Shown piece by piece: positions 1 to 5,515 of a stretch of 5,515 nucleotides of DNA (position 1 is its first letter; each line of letters starts with the position of its first letter). The notes beneath the pieces were generated by a model. The model was not told the DNA's origin, searched no databases, and saw only the letters and a program-made list of their open reading frames with translations. Source of the DNA: Actinomycetales bacterium (GTDB taxonomy: Bacteria; Actinomycetota; Actinomycetes; Actinomycetales; Beutenbergiaceae); assembly GCA_016649925.1 (NCBI GenBank), contig JAENWO010000184.1, forward strand, positions 1 through 5,515, given 5' to 3'. Position numbers and translations under genes: made by a program.

Positions 1-67
1 CGAGCACTCCCGAGAGGCCGGCCGGGCCTCGGGTCGTGGCGCGAACGGATGTCGCCGGGGTGCTCAT
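1..67 (-). CDS. Possible N-terminus of an unidentified protein (partial, cut by left edge)
   Basis: An open frame starts at ATG (67-65, preceded directly by an in-frame GTG) and runs 22 codons to the window edge without a stop, reading MSTPATSVRATTRGPAGLSG and onward. A Ser/Thr/Ala/Pro-rich, mildly basic start of this kind is common in actinobacterial proteins, and about four fifths of the codons end in G or C. It would be codirectional with the helicase and would begin just past the hairpin at 93-142. The nearest good Shine-Dalgarno (GGAGG) is about 14 bases upstream, which is too far to be convincing. A plus-strand frame ending in TAG at 78-80 has equally good codon use, so the assignment is ambiguous. 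No function can be given. Confidence 0.28.
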   Translation of the reverse strand, partial: MSTPATSVRATTRGPAGLSGVL

Positions 68-92
68 CACCCGACTCTAGGCCTCCATCTGA

Positions 93-142
93 CGGCGGTC
101 ACCGCCGGCGGGGAAGACGGTGCCCCGGCGGTGACCGCCGGG
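93..142 (-). terminator. Compound inverted repeat, probable terminator of the helicase gene
   Basis: Two 16-base arms, CGGCGGTCACCGCCGG (93-108) and its exact reverse complement (125-140), are separated by 16 bases. Each arm is also nearly self-complementary: 93-107 is a 7-1-7 palindrome centred on C100, and 124-142 is a 9-1-9 palindrome centred on G133. The RNA can therefore fold as one long stem or as two short adjacent hairpins. It begins about 28 bases after the TAG stop (171-173) of the helicase gene. There is no T-run on either side, so it is not a classical intrinsic terminator, but GC-rich hairpins without a U-tract are widely proposed as terminators in actinomycetes. Termination is inferred; the symmetry is directly visible. 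Confidence 0.5.
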
Positions 143-170
143 ACATGGTCGGCAGCTGGATGCGCGGTGG

Positions 171-2327
171 CTACGCCCCGAGGGCCTCGCGCAGCAGGTG
201 GATGAGGGCGTTGAGCTGGACCGAGTCGCTCGAGGTGGCCTCCTGATCGCTGCCGTCGAGGGCGCGGGCGGCGAGCCCCTCCTTCGAGTCGATCAGCTCG
301 GCGATCTTGGTGTCGATCGTGCGCGCCGCGATGATGCGCCAGGCGGTGACCGGTTCGTCCTGCCCGATGCGGTGCACCCGGTCGATCGCCTGCGTCTGCT
401 CCGCGGCCGTCCACGACAGCTCGGCCAGCACGACGTTCGACGCCGCCTGCAGGTTGAGGCCCACACCGGCTGCGGTGAGCGAGCAGACGGCGACCGCCAC
501 GCCCTGGTCGGTGTTGAAGGCGTCGATGGCTTGTTGACGGACGCGTGCCGTCTGGTCCCCGCGGATCGACACGGTCCGAAGCCCGCGTGCGGCGAACGCC
601 TGCTCCGCCGCGTCCATCACGTCGATGTGCTTGGCGAAGAACACGACCTTGCCCACCGAACGCACCAGCTGGGCGGTGTAGTCGGAGGCCAGTGACGCCT
701 TCGCCTGACCGATCTTGCGCACCATGGTGAACACGTTCTCGGCACCGCCGGCAGCCTTGGCTCCCTCGAGCTCGCCCTGGGCAACCTGACGCATCACGTC
801 GACGTCGGGCTCTGCGTGCGGCGAGGGGCGCGCGCCCCTCGCCTCCATCACCCGCAGGTACTTGACGAGCAGGCGCTGACCGAGGAGCCGCTCGGCCTCC
901 CGGATGGAGCGCCCGAAGTCGTCGTCGAGCTCCACCGGCAGGTCGGCGACGCGCTTGGCCGGGAGGTCCTTCGCGACGTCGACCTTCCTGCGCCGCACGA
1001 TGCCCATGTCGATGACCGCGGACCGTGCCTGGGGGTAGAAGGCCCGGTCCGCCGGGGTCAGCCCGGTCGCCTCGAGCTTCCTCATCAGCTCCGGGGACGG
1101 CTTGTCGCCGCTCACCCAGCCGAGGAACTGCCAGATGGCGTTGAAGTCCTCGACGTCGTTGATCAGGGGCGTCCCCGTCAGCGCCATCAGCAGCGGGTTG
1201 CCGCCGGGGGCGTTCTCGCGGATCCGCTGGGACAGCGCCAGCACGTGCTGCGAGCGCTGCGAGCTGAGGTTCTTGATGAAGTGGGCCTCGTCCACCACCA
1301 TCGAGCGGAACCCGAGGGTGGAGAGCCACGAGAGGTGGCGGTCGAGGACTTCGTAGTTCACGACGAAGACGTCGGCGAACGCGTCGATGTCCCGGCCGTC
1401 GCCGTAGATCACGGTGGCGCGACGCTGCGGTGTCCAGCGTTCGACCTCGCGCGCCCAGTTGATCTTCACGACGTTCGGCACGACGGCCAGCATCGGATAG
1501 GCGTCGGCGACCGAGGCCGCGATCACGGACTGGGCAGTTTTGCCCAGGCCCGGCTCGTCGGCGAGCAGGAACGTGCGGTGACCGGCCCTGACGCCCTCGA
1601 GGAACCGGGCCTGGTGCCGCATCACCTCCAGGCCGTTGGGCGAGAACCAGTCGAACCTCGGAGCCTCGGGCAGGTCCATGGAGGCCACGCCGCCGCCCGA
1701 ACCCTGCTCGAACGCCCGGTAGAGAGGGCCCATCAGCTCCCAGTTCGTGAGGTGGCCGGCGACGAACGCCGACTGCTGGGGTTGGTCCAGGTCCGGCGCG
1801 AGGAACGGGTTGGCACGCAGCCGTGACGTCACCGACGGCGGCAGGACCTGCTTCTCGGCCAGTGCGGGCGGGACGACGGGCGCAGCGGCCGGAGCCGGTG
1901 GCGTGATGACGAGCTGCTCAGGGCTGAGCTCCGCACCGGACTCGAGGAGCCAGTCCCGGCGCATCCGCTGAGCGACCGGACCGGGGGTGGCGTCCGCGTC
2001 GAGGAGCGTGATCAGCGACGTGTCGCGGGCGGCGGTCCGCGCCAGGATCGTGGCCACGCCGTCGAGCCGCTTGAGCAGCTCGGCCCGGCTCGCGTTGCTG
2101 AGCGAGGATTCCGCCTTGATCTTCGCGCGCTCCTCGCGGACGAGGAACGCGATCACCTGGAACTTGGTCCGGTTGGTCGGCCCGACCTTGCCGTTCTGCG
2201 ACTTGGCCTCGACCTCGCGCACCTTCCGGGCGAGGATCGGGATGATCGGGGCCTCGTCGTCGTGGCGCGACGAAGGGTTCCGGGTGCTTGAGCGACCCGA
2301 AGTACGGCGTTGGCCGGCGTGCGGCAT
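171..2327 (-). CDS. SNF2-family DEAD/DEAH-box helicase, 718 residues
   Basis: This is a complete ATP-dependent, DNA-translocating SNF2-type ATPase. The motifs appear in order: RHQ near 237-239; Walker A DEPGLGKT at 257-264 (Lys263); motif Ia around 281-298 (VVPNVVKINW); Walker B DEAH at 346-349; motif III LTGTP at 383-387; motif IV KVVFFAKHIDV at 560-570; motif V around 615-630 (SLTAAGVGLNLQ); and the SNF2 signature QAIDRVHRIGQ at 646-656. No catalytic residue appears to be missing. The second RecA lobe resembles the SMARCAL1/ZRANB3 annealing-helicase branch by eye. Residues 28-140 form a charged, mostly helical region I do not recognise, followed by a Pro/Ala linker (143-155). The ATG start at 2327 follows AGGAGG, although with only three bases between them. 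The gene stands alone, with no methylase, nuclease or defence partner visible. A role in DNA repair or fork remodelling is likely but unproven. Confidence 0.9.
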   Translation of the reverse strand: MPHAGQRRTSGRSSTRNPSSRHDDEAPIIPILARKVREVEAKSQNGKVGPTNRTKFQVIAFLVREERAKIKAESSLSNASRAELLKRLDGVATILARTAARDTSLITLLDADATPGPVAQRMRRDWLLESGAELSPEQLVITPPAPAAAPVVPPALAEKQVLPPSVTSRLRANPFLAPDLDQPQQSAFVAGHLTNWELMGPLYRAFEQGSGGGVASMDLPEAPRFDWFSPNGLEVMRHQARFLEGVRAGHRTFLLADEPGLGKTAQSVIAASVADAYPMLAVVPNVVKINWAREVERWTPQRRATVIYGDGRDIDAFADVFVVNYEVLDRHLSWLSTLGFRSMVVDEAHFIKNLSSQRSQHVLALSQRIRENAPGGNPLLMALTGTPLINDVEDFNAIWQFLGWVSGDKPSPELMRKLEATGLTPADRAFYPQARSAVIDMGIVRRRKVDVAKDLPAKRVADLPVELDDDFGRSIREAERLLGQRLLVKYLRVMEARGARPSPHAEPDVDVMRQVAQGELEGAKAAGGAENVFTMVRKIGQAKASLASDYTAQLVRSVGKVVFFAKHIDVMDAAEQAFAARGLRTVSIRGDQTARVRQQAIDAFNTDQGVAVAVCSLTAAGVGLNLQAASNVVLAELSWTAAEQTQAIDRVHRIGQDEPVTAWRIIAARTIDTKIAELIDSKEGLAARALDGSDQEATSSDSVQLNALIHLLREALGA

Positions 2328-2330
2328 GCT

Positions 2331-2336
2331 CCTCCT
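2331..2336 (-). promoter_or_regulatory. Shine-Dalgarno of the helicase gene
   Basis: On the minus strand AGGAGG lies three bases before the ATG at 2327-2325 and fixes the start of the helicase. The spacing is shorter than usual. The site sits in a small inverted repeat, TGCTC (2341-2337) and GAGCA (2331-2327), whose second arm overlaps the last base of the AGGAGG and the A of the ATG. This five-pair hairpin could modestly affect initiation. Confidence 0.6.
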
Positions 2337-2464
2337 GAGCAGTCGAGGCCCCAGCGAGTGCCGGCGCTCGAGATGCGCGCGTCGATGACTGCGGGGCTGA
2401 GCAGCCGAGGCGAGGTACAGATGAACCGTCGAGGCCGTTCCGCGCGTGCGACGAACGCACCAAC

Positions 2465-2493
2465 ATCTTATGGCACGCGTGCCGCGGACGGCA
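2465..2493 (-). promoter_or_regulatory. Possible promoter of the helicase gene, with a palindrome in its spacer
   Basis: On the minus strand TAAGAT (2470-2465) matches the TAnnnT -10 consensus of housekeeping actinobacterial promoters and stands out in very GC-rich surroundings. The 17-base spacing places TGCCGT (2493-2488) at -35, which is a poor match. A perfect 12-bp palindrome, GGCACGCGTGCC (2472-2483), fills most of the spacer and could be an operator. The leader to the ATG would be about 130 bases. This rests on a hexamer match only. Confidence 0.3.
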
Positions 2494-2569
2494 CCCTACC
2501 GACGCCCGCGCATGCCCTCGGTGGAATCGCGGCGCGACGGGCGGGACGACGGCGTCCAGCTCCCGTCGA

Positions 2570-2743
2570 TCATCCGGCGATCACGACGCGTCCGCCAACG
2601 GCCTCGTAGGTGGCCTTGGCGCGGACGTCACGAGCGGCCGGATCCGCGCCGTTCTCCCGGACCGCGAGCGCCACGAGCGCGTCATGCACCGCGCCGCCGG
2701 CGATCGCGAGCCGGCTGAGCACCTCGGGGATGCGTCCGGACAT
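2570..2743 (-). pseudogene. VapC-like PIN-domain toxin, C-terminal remnant
   Basis: The frame ending at TGA (2572-2570) reads RIPEVLSRLAIAGG, AVHDALVALAVRENGA, then AARDVRAKATYEAVG. This is the C-terminal part of a VapC toxin. The GGAVxDAL segment and the following RD segment carry the third and fourth acidic positions of the PIN active site. VapC toxins are usually about 130 residues; only about 57 remain, from an in-frame ATG at 2743-2741. The N-terminal strand with the first catalytic Asp (VDTS type) and the mid-domain Glu are gone, so ribonuclease activity is not expected. It is joined directly to the antitoxin remnant in another reading frame, which implies one deletion across the former vapB-vapC junction. 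No separate Shine-Dalgarno or intact start for a toxin is visible. Confidence 0.72.
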
Positions 2744-2744
2744 C

Positions 2745-2950
2745 TCCGAAGACCGCGTCGTCGTCGATCGGCGTGTCGCCGGTGGCGACCAGCAGCCCGG
2801 ACTCGTGGACCAGCCGAGCCGTCCGCCCGGTCGGGACCAGCTGCAGCCCGGCACCGTAGCGGGAGATGTCCACGGTCGACCCCGCAACGAGCCCGAGGGC
2901 GGCCCTCGACGGCTTCGGAACGACGATCCGTCCGGCCGAGTCGCCGGCAC
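2745..2950 (-). pseudogene. VapB-like antitoxin (AbrB/SpoVT fold), degraded
   Basis: From codon 2942-2940 the frame reads DSAGRIVVPKPSRAALGL, then SRYGAGLQLVPTGRTARLV and ATGDTPIDDDAVFG, ending near 2745. This is the typical body of an actinobacterial AbrB-type VapB antitoxin. It has the RIVVPK DNA-binding hairpin, and the later part resembles the usual toxin-binding and C-terminal region. No ATG or GTG lies in frame at the expected N-terminus. The nearest GTG (2950-2948, preceded by GGAG) is in a different frame, suggesting a small deletion just after the original start. An internal GTG (2873) would give a protein without the DNA-binding hairpin. Downstream the frame runs on into unrelated sequence because the toxin remnant lies in another frame. 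Autoregulation and toxin neutralisation are therefore probably lost. Confidence 0.72.
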
Positions 2951-2956
2951 GGCTCC

Positions 2957-3058
2957 CTAGCCGAAGTCCTGCTCGTCGCCTCCGGGCTCGCCGGCCCAGG
3001 GAATCTGAGCCGCCGGGTCCGTCAGGTCCTCGACCTCTTCACTTTCGTGCGCCGACGT
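2957..3058 (-). other. Orphan acidic reading frame, possible C-terminal remnant
   Basis: The frame ending at TAG (2959-2957) reads ESEEVEDLTDPAAQIPW and ends GGDEQDFG. The last 30 residues contain ten Asp/Glu and no Lys or Arg, and about 80% of codons end in G or C, which looks like a real protein tail. I find no ATG or GTG start in this frame between it and the end of narI, so no complete gene is present. The stop lies seven bases before the GTG of the degraded antitoxin, and GGAG overlaps the gap, an arrangement typical of neighbouring genes in an operon. It may be the end of a gene lost by deletion, or chance. I do not recognise the family. Confidence 0.22.
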
Positions 3059-3108
3059 TCGCCCGGTTCCCGGAACGTCGGGCCCGCCGTCACGGGTTGC
3101 GGGCGGGC
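3052..3108 (-). terminator. Two abutting hairpins after narI, probable operon terminator
   Basis: A 9-bp perfect inverted repeat, CCGACGTTC (3052-3060) with GAACGTCGG (3073-3081) and a 12-base loop, abuts a second repeat, GCCCGCC (3082-3088) with GGCGGGC (3102-3108) and a 13-base loop. On the minus strand they start about 23 bases after the narI stop codon (3134-3132). No T-run follows. Their position right after the last nar gene and before a stretch without intact genes suggests they end the transcript or protect its 3' end. Confidence 0.42.
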
Positions 3109-3131
3109 GCCGAAGGCCGACTCGCCGGATC

Positions 3132-3869
3132 TCAACGCCGGGGCGTCTCCATCCGGTCCCAGCCGGGCGGCGCGGCGCGGGAGCCCAGGCGGTCGCTGCG
3201 CGAGCGGTACACCACGTACGGGCGCCACAGGTAGAACACCGGGGCGCTGAAGACGTGCACCAGCCGGGTGAACGGCCATAGCGCGAACAGACCCATCGCG
3301 ACCAACGCGTGCAGCTGGAACCCGATCGGGGCCGCCGCCATCAGCTCGGGCTTGGGGTTGAAGTAGAAGACGCTGCGCCACCACTCGGAGACACCGGTGC
3401 GGTAGTTGTAGTCGCCGCTGAGGTTGGGCACCGAGCCGGCGACCGTGTTCCACATCCCGAGCAGGATGACCAGGGCGAGCATCAGATACATCGCCTTGTC
3501 CATCTTCGTGGTGGCACTGAAGACCGGGCCGACGGTCCGCCGGCGGTAGATCAGCAGCGCCAGGCCGACGAGCGTGGAGAAGCCCGCCACGGCGCCGACG
3601 CTGAGCGCGAGGAAGTGGTAGAGCCCCTCGGACACGCCGAGCGCGTCGGTCCAGGCCTTCGGGACGACCAGGCCCATCACGTGACCCACGAACACGAACA
3701 GGATGCCGAAGTGGAACAGCGGGCTGCCCCAGCGCAGCAGCCGGTCCTCGTAGAGCTGGGAGGACCGCGTGGTCCACCCGAACTGGTCGTAGCGGTAGCG
3801 CCAGTAGTGCCCGACGATGAAGATCGCCAGGGTGACGTAGGGCACGATCACCCAGAGCAGCACACTCAT
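3132..3869 (-). CDS. narI: Respiratory nitrate reductase gamma subunit (cytochrome b)
   Basis: NarI is the membrane anchor of the NarGHI nitrate reductase. It oxidises quinol and passes electrons through two b-type haems to NarH. The 245-residue protein has five hydrophobic spans, roughly 2-20, 50-70, 84-107, 126-146 and 183-204. His53, His63, His187 and His205 lie at the positions of the E. coli haem ligands His56, His66, His187 and His205, so both haems should be bound. The segments HFGILFVFVGHVMG, PNLSGDYNYRTGVSEWWRS and HALVAMGLFALWPFTRLVH are family hallmarks. The C-terminus extends about 20 residues beyond E. coli NarI as a polar, basic cytoplasmic tail. The ATG at 3869-3867 overlaps the narJ stop (ATGA), and GGGAG (3881-3877) lies seven bases upstream. 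Confidence 0.95.
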   Translation of the reverse strand: MSVLLWVIVPYVTLAIFIVGHYWRYRYDQFGWTTRSSQLYEDRLLRWGSPLFHFGILFVFVGHVMGLVVPKAWTDALGVSEGLYHFLALSVGAVAGFSTLVGLALLIYRRRTVGPVFSATTKMDKAMYLMLALVILLGMWNTVAGSVPNLSGDYNYRTGVSEWWRSVFYFNPKPELMAAAPIGFQLHALVAMGLFALWPFTRLVHVFSAPVFYLWRPYVVYRSRSDRLGSRAAPPGWDRMETPRR

Positions 3870-4528
3870 CGTCGTTCTCCCATCGACTCGGGCGGACCGA
3901 AGGGCTCGAGGCCGACCTCTTCCCCGGGCGGCCCCTCCGCGACCAGCCGGGCGATCGCCGCATGCTCCTCGCCCGCGAGGTGCGGCAGGGTGGAGCAGAC
4001 CGCCGCGAGGACCCCGGCGTAGGGCGACCCGGTGTCGCGCAGCGCCAGGCGGAGGATCTCCAGCCCGGCGCGGTGCTTCGTCAGCAGCTCCCGGCCCCAG
4101 GCCAGGTCTTGCGTCGCGGCGAACTCCAGGACCACGCCGAGGTGGTCCGGGAGCTCGTTGACGGCGAGCTCGAGCCCGGACTGCCGGTAGGCAGACTTGA
4201 AGTCCAGCAGGGCCATGCCGCGCTTGCGGGTGTCACCGTAGGAGTAGTAAGTCAGGTAGAGCGCGCACTGCTTCTTCAGGTCGAAGGTGTCCACGTACTG
4301 CGTGGCGAGGATCTGCGGGTCGGTGTCGGCCAGGAACTCCACGACCGGGCGCAGGTGAGATCGCGCCGGGTCCTCGAGCACCTCGACGCCGGCCCGGAGA
4401 TCTCCCAGGCCCGCCAGCATCGCCTCGTCCGGGTAGTCCAGAAGGAGGGCCGCGAGGCGGTACACGAGGGCCTGCTCGGTGGCCTCGTCCCGCTGCCTGG
4501 ACCGCCACCCGGTCAGCAGCGTCCTCAC
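3866..4528 (-). CDS. narJ: Nitrate reductase molybdenum cofactor assembly chaperone
   Basis: NarJ is a cytoplasmic chaperone of the TorD/DmsD/NarJ family. It binds apo-NarG, supports insertion of the molybdenum cofactor and an iron-sulfur cluster, and holds NarGH back from the membrane until mature. It is not part of the final enzyme. The 220-residue product is mostly helical and carries the conserved core YVDTFDLKKQCALYLTYYSY, then GDTRKRGMALLDF, and NELPDHLGVVLEF. The tail is Gly/Pro/Glu-rich and variable. The GTG start (4528-4526) shares four bases with the narH stop (GTGA), and the end overlaps the narI ATG. The Shine-Dalgarno is weak (a GGCGGCGGG tract), so translation probably depends on ribosomes finishing narH. 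Its place between narH and narI is the standard order. Confidence 0.95.
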   Translation of the reverse strand: MRTLLTGWRSRQRDEATEQALVYRLAALLLDYPDEAMLAGLGDLRAGVEVLEDPARSHLRPVVEFLADTDPQILATQYVDTFDLKKQCALYLTYYSYGDTRKRGMALLDFKSAYRQSGLELAVNELPDHLGVVLEFAATQDLAWGRELLTKHRAGLEILRLALRDTGSPYAGVLAAVCSTLPHLAGEEHAAIARLVAEGPPGEEVGLEPFGPPESMGERR

Positions 4529-5515
4529 GACCCGCCGCCGGACTCGTCGCCGTCGCTGCGACGCGGGAACAGTCCGCCCGGCTTGCCCTTGCCGTCCCAG
4601 TTCAGCAGGTTGACGCGGGCTGCCTTGTCGGAGGGGTCCGTGCCGAAGTCGGAGGTCTGCCGGTTCTGCAGGGCCGCGAAGTTCTCCACGGCCAACGGGG
4701 TCTGCGTACCGGAGCCCTCACCGAACGGTCCGGACCCGCCCATGCCGGGTCCGCCGTCGTAGTCCAGGGAGCACTCGGTGGCAAGCTCCTCCAAGCCGTG
4801 CGCCTGCTCGGCGTGCGCCGGGGGGATGACGTAGCGCTCGTCGTACTTCGCCAGCGCGAGCAGGCGGTACATGGCGCGCATGTCACCCGGCGTCATGCCG
4901 ACCGACTCCGGGATCGCGTCGTTCGCCTCCCGATCCATGGCGATGTCGCGCATGTATGAGCGCATCGCGGCGAGACGCTTGAGCACGTTCGTCACCGGCA
5001 CCGGGTCACCGGCGGTGAACAGCTCGGCCAGGTATTCCACGGGGATACGCAACGTGTCGATCGCGGCGAACAGGTTGCCGGTGTCCTCGGCGTCCTCACC
5101 GGTCTCGGCCACGACGTCCACCACCGGTGAGAGCGGCGGGATGTACCAGACCATCGGCATCGTGCGGTACTCCGGGTGAAGCGGCAGCGCCACCTCGAAC
5201 GTCTTGATGAGCGCCCAGATGGGGGAGCGCTGCGCGGCGAGGACCCAGTCGTGCGAGATGCCGCCGGCCTCCGCGGCGCGGATCACCTCCGGGTCGAACG
5301 GGTCGAGGAAGACGTCCCGCTGCGACCGGAGCAGGTCGCGCTCGTCCGTCACCGACGCCGCGTCCAGCACCTTGTCCGCGTCGTAGAGCACGAGGCCGAT
5401 GTAGCGCAGCCGGCCCACGCACGTCTCCGCGCACACCGTGGGCAGGCCCACCTCGATGCGCGGGAAGCAGAACGTGCACTTCTCCGCCTTGCCGGTGCGG
5501 TGGTTGAAGTAGACC
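4525..5515 (-). CDS. narH: Respiratory nitrate reductase beta subunit (iron-sulfur), 5' end outside the window
   Basis: NarH transfers electrons from the NarI haems to the molybdenum subunit NarG on the cytoplasmic side of the membrane (quinol:nitrate oxidoreductase). The last 329 residues are visible; the family is usually about 480-550 long, so the N-terminal part with the other cysteine groups is off the right edge. The fragment opens with KAEKCTFCFPRIEVGLPTVC and then AETCVGR. The C-x2-C-x11-C-x3-C spacing matches E. coli Cys244, Cys247, Cys259 and Cys263, ligands of two 4Fe-4S clusters. ALPLHPEYRTMPMVWYIPPL is another signature. The Gly-rich segment ECSLDYDGGPGMGGSGPFGE resembles actinobacterial NarH proteins. 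A GTG at 5451 lies inside the cysteine motif and is not the start. The TGA stop (4527-4525) overlaps the narJ GTG. narG is expected just upstream, beyond the window. Confidence 0.96.
   Translation of the reverse strand, partial: VYFNHRTGKAEKCTFCFPRIEVGLPTVCAETCVGRLRYIGLVLYDADKVLDAASVTDERDLLRSQRDVFLDPFDPEVIRAAEAGGISHDWVLAAQRSPIWALIKTFEVALPLHPEYRTMPMVWYIPPLSPVVDVVAETGEDAEDTGNLFAAIDTLRIPVEYLAELFTAGDPVPVTNVLKRLAAMRSYMRDIAMDREANDAIPESVGMTPGDMRAMYRLLALAKYDERYVIPPAHAEQAHGLEELATECSLDYDGGPGMGGSGPFGEGSGTQTPLAVENFAALQNRQTSDFGTDPSDKAARVNLLNWDGKGKPGGLFPRRSDGDESGGGS

Noticed and set aside
9..33. Imperfect hairpin CCCGAG(AG)GCC with GGCCTCGGG
   Set aside because: A 9-bp stem with a two-base bulge is common by chance at this GC content, and it would lie inside the possible left-edge gene.
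3..80. C-terminus of a plus-strand gene ending at TAG 78-80
   Set aside because: Codon use is acceptable, but only 25 codons are visible and the sequence is not distinctive. The competing minus-strand start at 67 looks slightly more protein-like, so neither can be called firmly.
67..1329. 420-codon minus-strand frame within the helicase gene
   Set aside because: It overlaps the helicase in another phase and is dominated by Arg/Gly/Ala/Pro, as expected of an off-frame reading of GC-rich coding sequence.
816..1826. 336-codon open frame on the plus strand opposite the helicase
   Set aside because: It lies fully antisense to a gene with intact helicase motifs, has a low-complexity Val/Arg/Gly/Glu-rich composition typical of reversed GC-rich coding DNA, and shows no recognisable domain.
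2310..2609. 99-codon plus-strand frame in the gap upstream of the helicase
   Set aside because: It is Arg/Ala/Pro-rich with no recognisable motif, and it overlaps the helicase start region and the toxin remnant in antisense.
2570..2950. A single intact 126-residue protein read from the GTG at 2950
   Set aside because: Only its last 57 or so residues resemble a protein family (PIN domain). The first 69 are an off-frame reading of the antitoxin body, so this is a pseudogene fusion rather than a gene.
3022..3963. 313-codon minus-strand frame covering narI in another phase
   Set aside because: The narI frame has five membrane spans and all four haem histidines; this one is an Arg/Pro/Ala-rich off-frame product.
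3309..4022. 237-codon plus-strand frame opposite narI and narJ
   Set aside because: It is an antisense shadow of two confidently identified nar genes, with no domain or ribosome-binding site.
3962..4762. 266-codon plus-strand frame opposite narJ and the end of narH
   Set aside because: It is antisense to conserved genes, and its sequence mirrors them without features of its own.

Overview
The window comes from a very GC-rich genome (clearly about 70% by eye) whose codons mostly end in G or C. Together with the protein sequences, this points to an actinomycete (Actinomycetota). I cannot place the genus. Every gene I can support lies on the minus strand, so transcription runs from right to left. 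The long plus-strand open frames are antisense shadows.

Right half (about 3130-5515): the 3' part of a respiratory nitrate reductase operon in the order narH (5' end outside the window), narJ, narI. The three genes are joined by four-base stop/start overlaps (GTGA and ATGA), so they are probably one translationally coupled transcript. NarH carries electrons through iron-sulfur clusters, NarI is the dihaem membrane anchor that oxidises quinol, and NarJ is the assembly chaperone for the catalytic subunit NarG. NarG should be encoded just beyond the right edge. Two abutting hairpins follow narI and probably end the transcript.

Middle (about 2330-3130): an 800-base stretch without an intact gene, but not empty. 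It holds a decayed toxin-antitoxin locus, in which a VapB-type (AbrB-fold) antitoxin body is joined out of frame to the C-terminal third or so of a PIN-domain VapC toxin. The toxin's N-terminal half and the antitoxin's proper start are missing. Just upstream on the same strand is an orphan acidic reading frame that looks like the C-terminal tail of a lost protein. The remaining 240 bases hold a possible promoter, a 12-bp palindrome and a strong Shine-Dalgarno for the next gene.

Left half (171-2327): one complete 718-residue SNF2-family helicase with all the classical ATPase motifs and an N-terminal region I do not recognise. It is followed by a striking compound inverted repeat (93-142), probably its terminator. 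At the far left edge there may be the first 22 codons of another minus-strand gene.

I found no new multi-gene system. The features most worth a second look are the vapBC deletion scar with its neighbouring acidic tail, the nested palindromes at 93-142, and the uncharacterised N-terminal region of the helicase.
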